From SICU01 sp964408235 (lineage in GTDB: Archaea; Nanobdellota; Nanobdellia; Pacearchaeales; GW2011-AR1): a stretch of DNA of 64,000 nucleotides. A model generated the notes under the pieces. The model was not told where the DNA came from. It made no database searches and was given only the letters and a program-made list of their open reading frames with translations. Positions within the stretch are counted from its first letter, which is position 1; every line of letters begins with the position of its first letter. The DNA lies in the NCBI GenBank assembly GCA_964408235.1, contig CAYOYN010000001.1, positions 96,392-160,391 on the forward strand, in the 5' to 3' direction. Shown here piece by piece: positions 43,150-50,867 of this stretch. The position numbers were made by a program, and so were the translations under genes.

Positions 43150-43623
43150 ATGGTCAAAAAAGTTAATGTTTTACCAAATTCTACTGATTCTACTCTTGAA
43201 ACTCTTGCCGAGTTAAGTGTTTTAATGCTTGGAAATGTAAGTCTTGATAACCCCCGTAGTAGAGGGTTTAAGGTTTTAGTTGTCGATTCAACAGCTAAAG
43301 GTTCTGTAATGGGTGGTTGTTATGCAGGTCACGATGGGCGCGCTTATGTAAGTAGGAAAAACATATTTGTTCCTTCACACCAAGTTGACGACCCATTACT
43401 AATATTTTATACAGGATTTGTTAATTCCCTTACTTGGAGAAAAGATAAGGTTGTTGTCCCTGTAAGAGAAGAGGCTTATGACTTAATTAGAGATTTAAGT
43501 GAAAGAAAAGGTTATGAACTTAGAGAACTCCGTAGTTTAGATGAGCTATCAGGGTTTAGGTCCTCTGACGGCCGTACAATGATGCATAATTATAAGAACC
43601 CTATGGAGCTTTTAGGATTATAG
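43150..43623 (+). CDS. Hypothetical protein between two att copies
   Basis: A 157-residue soluble protein from the ATG at 43150; an upstream TTG at 43135 is rejected because a TATA-like GTTTAAATA lies about 26 bases before 43150. It contains FKVLVVDSTAKGSVMGGCYAG and a C-terminal Asp/Arg-rich part. No family is recognised. It lies in the short segment between the second and third copies of the tRNA-Gly end, next to a toxin-antitoxin pair. Confidence 0.5.
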   Translation: MVKKVNVLPNSTDSTLETLAELSVLMLGNVSLDNPRSRGFKVLVVDSTAKGSVMGGCYAGHDGRAYVSRKNIFVPSHQVDDPLLIFYTGFVNSLTWRKDKVVVPVREEAYDLIRDLSERKGYELRELRSLDELSGFRSSDGRTMMHNYKNPMELLGL

Positions 43624-43787
43624 CTCTAAATTATTAATTTATCTTATCTCGACAATGCTTATAAATCCCAAGCATTTTTGTTGTTTGTTAAATTAGTGAA
43701 CACAAATGCTCATCAGATTAGACAAAACTTGCTAGTGCACGGCCCACAATCCCAATATTTATATACTAACTATAGTGCCTATATAAC

Positions 43788-44024
43788 ATGGAAAAGACAA
43801 CTATCCAAATAAGCAACAGAACTCTTGAAAGATTGAAAATGCTAAAAGTTGTTGAGAAACAATCTTATGATGATATACTGAATAGTTTAATTGATAATCA
43901 AGATGAATATTCTCTTAGCGCTGATGAAATAGATGAAATTAAAATTGGATTAGATGATATTAAAGCAGGAAGAGTAAAATCTATTGAACAAGTTGCTAGA
44001 GAGCTGGGAATAGCATTAAAGTAA
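43788..44024 (+). CDS. Antitoxin of a RelE-type toxin-antitoxin pair
   Basis: A 78-residue protein. The N-terminus KTTIQISNRTLERLKMLKV fits a ribbon-helix-helix DNA-binding domain, and the acidic C-terminal half would wrap the toxin. It ends one base before the toxin gene, the normal order for this type. It probably represses its own promoter; a TATA-like ATTTATATAC lies about 26 bases before the start. Confidence 0.78.
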   Translation: MEKTTIQISNRTLERLKMLKVVEKQSYDDILNSLIDNQDEYSLSADEIDEIKIGLDDIKAGRVKSIEQVARELGIALK

Positions 44025-44025
44025 A

Positions 44026-44274
44026 ATGTATTCTATTGAGATTACTGCAAATGCTGAAAAATTCTTAAAGAAACTTGAGAATAAAGATGCTGAACTGATT
44101 TTAAGAAAGATCTATGAATTACGCGAAAATCCTTTTAGATTTCTAAAGAGGTTACAAGGAGAGAAACTTTGGAGACTAAGAATTGCCGATTTTAGAGCTA
44201 TACTTGATGTAGTAGTTTCTGGAAATAAAATAGTTGTAGTAAGAATTGGACGTAGAAAGAACGTTTATGATTAA
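44026..44274 (+). CDS. RelE/ParE-family toxin
   Basis: An 82-residue protein of the RelE superfamily: IEITANAEKFLKKLENKD, then LRENPFRFLKRLQGEKLWRLRIADFRAILDV and a final VVVRIGRRKNVYD, the typical end with R-x-x-R/K and Tyr. RelE-type toxins cut mRNA on the ribosome; ParE-type ones hit gyrase. The R-[IV]-G-R-R-x-x-V-Y-D end favours RelE. The pair may stabilise the inserted segment. Confidence 0.85.
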   Translation: MYSIEITANAEKFLKKLENKDAELILRKIYELRENPFRFLKRLQGEKLWRLRIADFRAILDVVVSGNKIVVVRIGRRKNVYD

Positions 44275-44312
44275 TCCCGTATCAATCTAAAATGGCTGAA
44301 GAACCATGAGTG

Positions 44313-44324
44313 CGGCCCGCGCAT
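44313..44324. repeat. Third partial copy of the tRNA-Gly 3' end
   Basis: CGGCCCGCGCAT matches the last 12 bases of the 14-base core, and the match with the copy at 43050 continues two bases further (AT). It follows the toxin gene and suggests an older or second insertion at the same tRNA. Confidence 0.65.
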
Positions 44325-44355
44325 ATTTATATAAAATCTCAACATATCTAAATTT

Positions 44356-44661
44356 ATGAAAAATATATCTTCGGGCACAATCCATAAAATGCCTTCAGAT
44401 CTAAAGAAAGTTCTTTTAGAACATCAAGAAGCTTTAGATCAATGGGAAAGTCTTACGCCTCTTGCTAGAAATGAATTTATCTGCTGGATAGAAGATGCTA
44501 AGAAAAATGAGACTAGGATAGAAAGGATTGGTAGGACACTTAATGACTTGATTAATGGCAAACGCAGACCTTGCTGTTGGATTGGATGTATTCATAGAAC
44601 TGACAAAGCAATAAGCCCTTCAATTAAAGGTATACTTGCTAGAAGAACCAAGAAAAAATAA
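44356..44661 (+). CDS. OmdA/YdeI-like protein
   Basis: A 101-residue protein. MPSDLKKVLLEHQEALDQWE followed by LTPLARNEFICWIEDAKKNETR and RIERIGRTLNDLINGKRRPC is the pattern of the bacteriocin-protection / OmpD-associated (OmdA, YdeI) C-terminal domain. Its molecular function is not established. Unlike bacterial members it lacks the extra N-terminal DUF1905-like part. Single gene just outside the third att copy. Confidence 0.75.
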   Translation: MKNISSGTIHKMPSDLKKVLLEHQEALDQWESLTPLARNEFICWIEDAKKNETRIERIGRTLNDLINGKRRPCCWIGCIHRTDKAISPSIKGILARRTKKK

Positions 44662-44693
44662 GCTTAACTTAGAAAAATCTAAAACCAAATTAT

Positions 44694-44918
44694 TCAAGCA
44701 GATTTTCTATCTTTAGAATAATTGAAATAAGTTTGAACCCTGTCATAATCTGCAAGTTGATGGTCCACTAATCTTGGTTGATAAGATGGGCTAGAGTAAG
44801 GGTTTAACCCCATAGTCATATCCTTATCTGCAACTTTTTCAAGAGCAAGTTTATCCCTTTTTGCAGCTTCAAATTCCAAAGTCCTTTCAAGAAGAACTCT
44901 TATTAAATCTACATTCAT
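44694..44918 (-). CDS. Hypothetical protein
   Basis: A 74-residue protein, helical at the N-terminus (VDLIRVLLERTLEFEAAKRDKLALE) and Tyr/Ser/Pro-rich later. No known family. It stands alone between the OmdA-like gene and the signal peptidase. Confidence 0.42.
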   Translation of the reverse strand: MNVDLIRVLLERTLEFEAAKRDKLALEKVADKDMTMGLNPYSSPSYQPRLVDHQLADYDRVQTYFNYSKDRKSA

Positions 44919-45047
44919 AACTTTAACTCTAAAGTAACAGTATTTAAGGCTTTTGAAAAAAACTAAATAAGATTATGTAGTTACTATATAATAATTACAA
45001 TAAGTAAGATTTAAATACCTATATGAAACTACTTATAAGTGAACAAA

Positions 45048-45539
45048 ATGGCAAACAAAATAATATGGTTATTGTTAGGACTAGAACTATGCTTAGTCTT
45101 TAGCCTAGGCTTTATTTCAGGAATTATATCAACAGATGAAGAAGTTTTAGCAGAATTCCCTCTTTCATCAAATAGTTATGAAGAAGCCTCTCCTTCAGAT
45201 TATATACAAGAAGATAACATTAAACTTTACAAAGACAGAGTAGTAATCTTAATAGATAACCCCTCAATAAGTAGCTATGCAGATACAAATAGCATGTTAC
45301 CAGTTCTTGATGCAGGATCAAATGGCATAAAATTTGTTCCTAAAAATGAAAAAGAAATTAAAGTTGGAGACATAATTTCATTCAGATTAGAAAACAAGAT
45401 AATCGTTCATAGAGTCGTATTCATTGGGCAAGATGAAATTGGAACTTACTTTATCACTAAAGGGGATAATAACAAATATGCAGATGAAAAAATCAGGTTT
45501 TCAGATATAGTCTCAAAAACTATAGCCATTGTCTATTAA
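45048..45539 (+). CDS. Signal peptidase I, archaeal/ER type
   Basis: A 163-residue membrane protease (S26B) that removes Sec signal peptides. One N-terminal membrane anchor (about 4-30). Counted from a GTG at 45039, the catalytic Ser is S85 in DTNSMLPVLD and the archaeal/eukaryotic-type His is H124 in VHRVVF, with D143/D149 (GDNN, ADEK) as the acidic residues. Bacterial enzymes use Lys instead of His. Start could also be the GTG at 45039, which better fits the TATA-like TTTAAATA. Confidence 0.88.
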   Translation: MANKIIWLLLGLELCLVFSLGFISGIISTDEEVLAEFPLSSNSYEEASPSDYIQEDNIKLYKDRVVILIDNPSISSYADTNSMLPVLDAGSNGIKFVPKNEKEIKVGDIISFRLENKIIVHRVVFIGQDEIGTYFITKGDNNKYADEKIRFSDIVSKTIAIVY

Positions 45540-45689
45540 TCTGGTATGCAATAGCATAGGTAAGAGCAAAAAGATGTTTTTTAACTCATTACTGATCAAA
45601 CGTTTCTATATGGATAAGCTGATTACCTGTAACTTTGGACAGAGACTTAATTTCATCAAGCTTAAATAATAAAAGCTATTAATTAATCT

Positions 45690-46271
45690 ATGAACTTAAA
45701 AGAGAAGTTGAAAGTCCTAGATCCAAAAGTAAAGAGTAACTTATCAATAATTCTTAGACAACTAGAAAGCAATATAGATTTATTGTATGAATTAGCTACA
45801 ATAGATGAAAAAACAGGAGTATATAACAATAAATTTTTCAAGACAATTTCAGAAATGGAACTAGATAAAGCAAAAAGAGAAATAGGGCCATTAAGTTTAA
45901 TGATTTTAGATTTGGATAATTTCAAGAAATTAAACGATACATATGGACACCTAATTGGAGATGATATTCTAAAGAGACTAGCTTTAGTATTAAAGAACAA
46001 CATTAGAAAGTATGATATCGTTTCAAGATTTGGTGGAGAAGAATTTGTTATATTACTACCAAATACTCAAATAAAAAGAGCTAAATTGGTTTGTGAAAGA
46101 ATAAGGAGAGAAGTTCAAAACGACAGAGAGTTAAAAAAATATTCTGTAACATTTTCAGGAGGCCTAACTGAATATAAAAAAGGAGATAGTGTTAAAAAAA
46201 TGCAATTAAGAGCTGATAAAGCAGTATATCAAGCAAAAAAGAAAGGCAAAAATAGAATAGAATTACTCTAA
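45690..46271 (+). CDS. GGDEF-domain protein (putative diguanylate cyclase)
   Basis: A 193-residue protein with a helical N-terminus (1-38) and a complete GGDEF domain. GGEEF at 115-119, the metal site LDLDNFKKLNDTYGH (73-87) and the inhibitory I-site R-x-x-D (RKYD, 106-109), exactly five residues before GGEEF, are all intact. It should make cyclic di-GMP from two GTP. There is no sensor domain or membrane segment. Such proteins are uncommon in archaea. Confidence 0.88.
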   Translation: MNLKEKLKVLDPKVKSNLSIILRQLESNIDLLYELATIDEKTGVYNNKFFKTISEMELDKAKREIGPLSLMILDLDNFKKLNDTYGHLIGDDILKRLALVLKNNIRKYDIVSRFGGEEFVILLPNTQIKRAKLVCERIRREVQNDRELKKYSVTFSGGLTEYKKGDSVKKMQLRADKAVYQAKKKGKNRIELL

Positions 46272-47104
46272 TTACTAATAAAACTAAATATTTCTTTGTT
46301 TACCTTATCAGAGTACTTCCCAAGTAAAGCCACATGATTAGATTCAGGAACTTCATATTCCTTATTATTTTTAGAAGAAAGATTATCTAAAATAAACTTG
46401 TGGCTTTCTTCAGAAACAACCGAATCATTTTTTACATGAACAACTAAAACAGGTTTAACAACACTAGAAACATAGCTCTTTGATAATTCCATTACCTTGA
46501 ACATTTCATAAGCTGCCTTTAGAGGAATTACCTTATATGAACCATTATGTGTATCTATGAAGTCTCTTACTCTCTTAGGTTTTTTCTGAAACAGCTTTAC
46601 CCTTCTGAGAAATGGAAATATAAAATATTTATTCAAATTATGTCTTCTAAAAAATATTGGGGTTCCTAAAGTAATAACTCCTTTAATTTTACTAGAATGA
46701 TTCGAAGATAATAATGCAAGGTTTCCTCCAAAAGAACTTCCAACTAGATATATTTCAGAATAATCTCTTGCAAGAAGATCAATATTTTCTGAGACTGATT
46801 CAATCCATTGATAGCTTTTAATCAGAGTCAATCTTTCAGGAGAAGTACCATGTCCAGGGAGCAAAGGAGCATAAGAGCTAATACCTTTTTCATATAAGTA
46901 GTCAGCCAAATCTCTAAATTCTCTAGGGCTTGAAGTAAAACCATGAATTAACAAAGCAACTGCATTTCCTTTAGCCTTCTTAAAAAATGGTTTGGCCTCT
47001 GGAAAAATTTCAAGAGTTCCAGAATAGCGCCTTTTTATCAAAAAGAATCTAATCCCTGTCAATGCTCTTAAAAAAGCAAATAATCCTATAAGATATTCCC
47101 ACAT
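46268..47104 (-). CDS. Alpha/beta hydrolase (carboxylesterase-like)
   Basis: A 278-residue alpha/beta hydrolase. The oxyanion region is LLIHGFTSSP (51-60), the nucleophile elbow is GSSFGG with Ser124, and the probable Asp and His of the triad are Asp227 (VKNDSVVS) and His257 (ESNHVAL). The closest type is bacterial Est30-like carboxylesterase/monoacylglycerol lipase. A hydrophobic N-terminus may hold it at the membrane. It overlaps the end of the GGDEF gene by four bases in convergent orientation. Confidence 0.85.
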   Translation of the reverse strand: MWEYLIGLFAFLRALTGIRFFLIKRRYSGTLEIFPEAKPFFKKAKGNAVALLIHGFTSSPREFRDLADYLYEKGISSYAPLLPGHGTSPERLTLIKSYQWIESVSENIDLLARDYSEIYLVGSSFGGNLALLSSNHSSKIKGVITLGTPIFFRRHNLNKYFIFPFLRRVKLFQKKPKRVRDFIDTHNGSYKVIPLKAAYEMFKVMELSKSYVSSVVKPVLVVHVKNDSVVSEESHKFILDNLSSKNNKEYEVPESNHVALLGKYSDKVNKEIFSFISN

Positions 47105-47154
47105 AAAACATCAAAATCCAACACCTATTTAAACCCGATTTGCTAAAATAAGAT

Positions 47155-47349
47155 ATGAAGAAAGGGATGAAAAAACAAATAAAAAAAGAGATTCCTAGGA
47201 AAAAAACTCATCCAAAAATTGTATTTACGGCAATCGCGGCATTGATATTTGTGGTAATGGCATTATTTATGCATTGGATCTTTATTTTACCAGCAGTTCT
47301 TCTTTGGTGGATAAATAAAAGAGCTATAAAGAAACACTTCGGAGTTTAA
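47155..47349 (+). CDS. Small basic membrane protein
   Basis: A 64-residue protein: a Lys-rich N-terminus, a long hydrophobic region (about 23-52) that can hold one or two helices, and a basic C-terminus. No family recognised. Convergent with and touching the thermosome gene. Confidence 0.48.
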   Translation: MKKGMKKQIKKEIPRKKTHPKIVFTAIAALIFVVMALFMHWIFILPAVLLWWINKRAIKKHFGV

Positions 47350-48951
47350 TCAGTCCAATCCATCATAAGGATTTGACTTAACATTAGGCATACTAGATCC
47401 AGAAGCAGCCAAAACATCATCTATCCTTAATATCATTGTAGCAACTTCAGAAGCGGAAGCAACTGCCTGTAATTTAACTCTTACAGGCTCAACAATCCCT
47501 GCAGCTAAGCAGTCTTCAACTTTATTCACAAATAAATTAATTCCATCTCTAGCTGCTCCAGATTCATGCTTTTGCTTAAGTTCAGTCATAATATTCACAG
47601 GATCAAGTCCGGCATTTTCAGCCAAAGTTTCAGGAATATATTCTAAAGCACTAGCAAACTCATCAATTGCAAGTTGTTCCCTTCCACCAAGAGTACGAGC
47701 ATATTGCCTTAATCTTTTGGCTAACTCCATCTCGACAGCTCCACCACCAGAAACAACTCTTCCATCTTTAACAGCGCTACTAACATCTCCTAATCCATCT
47801 TTAACCGCTCTTTCAACTTCATCTAAAACATGTTCCGTACTACCGCATAATAAAATAGTAACAGCCCTAGGATTCTTACAACCTCTGACATAAGTCATTA
47901 CTTCATCTCCTTTCTTAACTTGTTCTACAATTGATGCAAAACCCAAATCTTCCTTTTTTATTTCTTGTATACTTGAAATAATTCTTCCAGAAGTAGCACG
48001 AGATATTTTCTCAATATCAGATTTAGCAACTCTTCTATAAGCCATTATTCCTGCTTTAGACAAAAAGTACTGGGCAACATCATCTATTCCCTTCTGACAA
48101 AATACAACTTTAGCCCCAGAATTAATTATCTTATTAGTCATCTCCCTAAGAGCTAACTCTTCAGATGCAATAAACTGTTGAAGTTGTTCAGGAGTGGATA
48201 CTGAGATTTTAGTCTCAGTTTCAGGACTTCTTAATTCTAAAGCAAAATCAATAATTAAGATAGAAGCATTTTCAACTCTCTTAGGCATGAATTCATTAGC
48301 TGCTTCTTTATCCAATGCTATTCCATGAACTAATTCACTATCTTCTATAGAATTACCTTTTTGCTTAACTATTTTGATAGAATCAAGATCTACATTTTTA
48401 CCTTCTCCTACTTGTTCGATTGCCGAAACAATTATCTCTGCTAGTTTGTCCCTATTACTTTCAGCGCCCTTTCCAGTCATAGCAGTCATAGCAATTTGTT
48501 TCAAAACTTGTTTACTATCTGCAGGAATAGATATTTCATTAAGAATATTTTTAGCTCTTTCAGCCGCCAACTTATATCCTTTTATTATTACAGTAGGATG
48601 TATCTTCTTATCCAACAATCTTTCAGCATTTTCAAGTAATTTTCCTGCTAACATTACAACAGTAGTAGTTCCATCTCCAACCTCGCTTTCTTGAGTCTTA
48701 GCAATTTCAGCAATCATCTTAGCAGCAGGATGATCTAGTTGAATTTCTTCTAAGATAGTTACTCCATCATTAGTAACTATAATGTTGCCTGCAGAATCCA
48801 CTAACATTTTATCCATTCCCTTTGGACCCAAAGTAGTCTTAACAATCTCAGCAATTATTTTAGCAGCCAGAATATTATTACGCTGAGCATCTTTTCCAAT
48901 AGTTCTAGATACATTTTCAGGTAAAATATAGACTGGTTGCTTATCTGCCAT
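47350..48951 (-). CDS. thsA: Thermosome subunit (group II chaperonin)
   Basis: About 533 residues from the ATG at 48951 (GGAAGG upstream); it forms the double-ring ATP-driven folding machine of archaea. It has the N-terminal LGPKGMDKMLVD nucleotide loop, EVGDGTTTVVML, the apical helical protrusion region and the C-terminal VVSGGGAVEMELA and ILRIDDVLAAS. A catalytic Asp lies in GDGTTT. The tail is short (PNVKSNPYDGLD) without the usual Gly-Met repeat. Single gene. Confidence 0.96.
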   Translation of the reverse strand: MADKQPVYILPENVSRTIGKDAQRNNILAAKIIAEIVKTTLGPKGMDKMLVDSAGNIIVTNDGVTILEEIQLDHPAAKMIAEIAKTQESEVGDGTTTVVMLAGKLLENAERLLDKKIHPTVIIKGYKLAAERAKNILNEISIPADSKQVLKQIAMTAMTGKGAESNRDKLAEIIVSAIEQVGEGKNVDLDSIKIVKQKGNSIEDSELVHGIALDKEAANEFMPKRVENASILIIDFALELRSPETETKISVSTPEQLQQFIASEELALREMTNKIINSGAKVVFCQKGIDDVAQYFLSKAGIMAYRRVAKSDIEKISRATSGRIISSIQEIKKEDLGFASIVEQVKKGDEVMTYVRGCKNPRAVTILLCGSTEHVLDEVERAVKDGLGDVSSAVKDGRVVSGGGAVEMELAKRLRQYARTLGGREQLAIDEFASALEYIPETLAENAGLDPVNIMTELKQKHESGAARDGINLFVNKVEDCLAAGIVEPVRVKLQAVASASEVATMILRIDDVLAASGSSMPNVKSNPYDGLD

Positions 48952-49037
48952 ATAACCTTCCTTCAAAACTAGATTTTAAAGATTATTATACTCCAGAGAG
49001 AAGTAATATTTAAAAATCCCTTAAACTAAACACAAGT

Positions 49038-49277
49038 ATGACCCACAATCAAGATTTTATTTATGCTACAAGAGATTATGCAACAAAACTCCAAGAATGT
49101 CTTCAATTAACTGGGAATGACCCCCAAAGAGCATTGAATAGATGTGGAGAAGTTAGATCTCTTCTATCTTCAGATACTAGGCTTAGAGGCCATGGAGAGT
49201 TTGCAGGAATGGTTAAAACTCAAGTGGATTTATTAGAAGAACTTGCACGCCAAGGAATGTATTCTCCAGAACATTAA
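49038..49277 (+). CDS. Small helical orphan protein
   Basis: A 79-residue helical protein with no recognised family. A TATA-like TATTTAAAAAT is about 26 bases upstream, so it is probably a leaderless single gene. First of three similar-sized orphan genes in a row. Confidence 0.5.
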   Translation: MTHNQDFIYATRDYATKLQECLQLTGNDPQRALNRCGEVRSLLSSDTRLRGHGEFAGMVKTQVDLLEELARQGMYSPEH

Positions 49278-49346
49278 CTTCTAATACGAACTTCGAGGTC
49301 AAAATTCAATTAGATTTAAAAACCATTAAAATTAAGTCAATTCCCC

Positions 49347-49595
49347 ATGGTTGACTATACAGAAGAATTGAAAAGATTAAGAGAAATGCACTATATTTTT
49401 TTAACTAGATATGAAAATTGTAGTTCTCAAAAACCTTCAGAACAAGAAGTAAGAGACGCAAGACAAATTAAAAGAGAAATAGGTAATGTTTGGAACATAG
49501 CGATTTCTTCTGATTGCATACATTCAGAAGATGAATTAGTGAACATAGAAGAACATTTTGAAAAATTAGCTACGAAAAGAAAATACGACCTCTAA
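49347..49595 (+). CDS. Small helical orphan protein
   Basis: An 82-residue helical protein with heptad-like spacing and two or so Cys. No family recognised. A TATA-like GATTTAAAAAC precedes the start by about 28 bases, so it appears to have its own promoter. Confidence 0.5.
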   Translation: MVDYTEELKRLREMHYIFLTRYENCSSQKPSEQEVRDARQIKREIGNVWNIAISSDCIHSEDELVNIEEHFEKLATKRKYDL

Positions 49596-49632
49596 TCAAA
49601 AGACATTTAAACCAGTCTTTTTTAGAAAAATC

Positions 49633-49911
49633 ATGGCCCATACAATACTTCCAGCAGAATATAATCCGGAACCATTTCTAAAACCTAGAGATAGAAGACA
49701 AACAATATCTTTCTATTTAGAATTTTTAAGATTGGATACTCAAACTCTAGAAGGATTGACTCCTTGGCATACAGAAGTTAGATGTGCAAATACAAGATAT
49801 TTTTTAAAATTAGAAGGATTAAGACCATCAGATCCAGATACATCTGAGTTATACAATCAATTAGCAAGAATGGAAGCAAGAGGAAAACAGAGATCTGAAA
49901 AACTAAGTTAA
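49633..49911 (+). CDS. Small orphan protein
   Basis: A 92-residue protein, Arg/Glu-rich and mostly helical after a short Pro-containing N-terminus. Its own TATA-like ACATTTAAACC lies about 25 bases upstream. Its end is followed by a stretch that is repeated on the other side of the assembly gap. Confidence 0.5.
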   Translation: MAHTILPAEYNPEPFLKPRDRRQTISFYLEFLRLDTQTLEGLTPWHTEVRCANTRYFLKLEGLRPSDPDTSELYNQLARMEARGKQRSEKLS

Positions 49912-49958
49912 TATTTAAATAATCTAAGAGTTTTAAAAAAATATGAAAAAGGCATTTT

Positions 49959-50058
49959 NNNNNNNNNNNNNNNNNNNNNNNNNNNNNNNNNNNNNNNNNN
50001 NNNNNNNNNNNNNNNNNNNNNNNNNNNNNNNNNNNNNNNNNNNNNNNNNNNNNNNNNN
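49959..50058. other. Assembly gap of 100 N
   Basis: Exactly 100 undetermined bases. The 55 bases before it (49904-49958) and the 55 bases after it (50059-50113) are identical, so the two contigs probably overlap and the gap is likely not real. Confidence 0.95.
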
Positions 50059-50097
50059 TAAGTTAATATTTAAATAATCTAAGAGTTTTAAAAAAAT

Positions 50098-50472
50098 ATG
50101 AAAAAGGCATTTTGGTGGGGAATTGGAACAATAGTTGCTGTAATTACCTTAGTAATAATCTTATCTTCACCTGGATCAAGTAAATATGAAGATTTTGCTC
50201 AATGCATCACCGATTCTGGAACTAAGATGTACGGAGCATATTGGTGCCCTCATTGTCAAGCTCAAAAGAAAATATTTGGCTCAAGCTGGGATAATATAAA
50301 TTATGTTGAATGTGCAACCCCTGGAAGCAATCAACAAACAACTGCATGTAATGCTGCAGGAATAAAGAGTTACCCAACATGGATATTTGGAGACAATAAA
50401 CAATTATCTGGAGAACTTTCTCTCCAACAATTAGCAACATTTACAGGTTGCCAATTACCTTCTGAAGAATAA
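50098..50472 (+). CDS. Membrane-anchored thioredoxin-like protein
   Basis: A 124-residue protein with an N-terminal membrane helix (about 5-23) and a thioredoxin-like domain. The redox motif is CPHC (C50-C53) in GAYWCPHCQAQKK, and SYPTWIFG carries the cis-Pro. It probably forms or isomerises disulfides on the outer side of the membrane; the domain resembles the thioredoxin part of VKOR-type proteins. The start lies inside the sequence repeated around the assembly gap. Confidence 0.82.
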   Translation: MKKAFWWGIGTIVAVITLVIILSSPGSSKYEDFAQCITDSGTKMYGAYWCPHCQAQKKIFGSSWDNINYVECATPGSNQQTTACNAAGIKSYPTWIFGDNKQLSGELSLQQLATFTGCQLPSEE

Positions 50473-50518
50473 ATAACAACTTAAGTTTTATATACCATAA
50501 TTAAATTAATCTCGTTAA

Positions 50519-50589
50519 GGGCCCATATTATAGTGGTATTATACGCCCATGGCATGGGTGAGACTCGAGTTCAATTCTCGATGGGTCCA
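50519..50589 (+). tRNA. tRNA-Ala (GGC)
   Basis: A 71-nt tRNA. The acceptor GGGCCCA/TGGGTCC contains the G3:U70 pair that marks tRNA-Ala, with discriminator A. The anticodon stem CGCCC/GGGTG closes the loop ATGGCAT, giving anticodon GGC. Confidence 0.9.
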
Positions 50590-50592
50590 TTT

Positions 50593-50838
50593 TCAAGCCC
50601 GTGTATAAACAAAACCCCATAAAGGACTCGAACCCTTACTAGCCTGCCTCAAACAAACAGGCCTTCTAACAACTAATTTTTTATCATAGTATAATGAAGC
50701 AACAATGCTCCTAAATGAATCTATATCCGGACAAATACGCATAGAAATACATTGATTTCTCCAATCTACCTCGGTAAGAAAATCTCCATCGGAAGGCAAT
50801 AATTCGTAAACTCTTCTTTCTCTTCCAAGAGCAACCAT
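50593..50838 (-). CDS. Hypothetical protein whose 3' end overlaps a tRNA-like remnant
   Basis: An 81-residue frame on the minus strand, 30 bases after the start side of the next gene's stop. The first 55 residues (with YELLPSDGDFLTEVDWRN) look protein-like, possibly a small winged-helix; the last part is read through sequence that can fold like tRNA arms (50614-50690). The true end or reality of this gene is uncertain. Confidence 0.35.
   Translation of the reverse strand: MVALGRERRVYELLPSDGDFLTEVDWRNQCISMRICPDIDSFRSIVASLYYDKKLVVRRPVCLRQASKGSSPLWGFVYTRA
50614..50690 (-). pseudogene. tRNA-like remnant
   Basis: On the minus strand the stretch contains TTAGTTGTTAGAA (like a D-arm), a stem GCCTG/CAGGC with an 11-base loop, a four-base spacer TAGT, the T-arm AAGGG-TTCGAGT-CCTTT and TATGGGG as an acceptor-like strand, but no matching 5' acceptor. 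It looks like the decayed or truncated 3' part of a tRNA, next to intact tRNA-Ala. Confidence 0.4.
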
Positions 50839-50867
50839 ACAATCAAAGAAAAATCAAGATATTTAAA

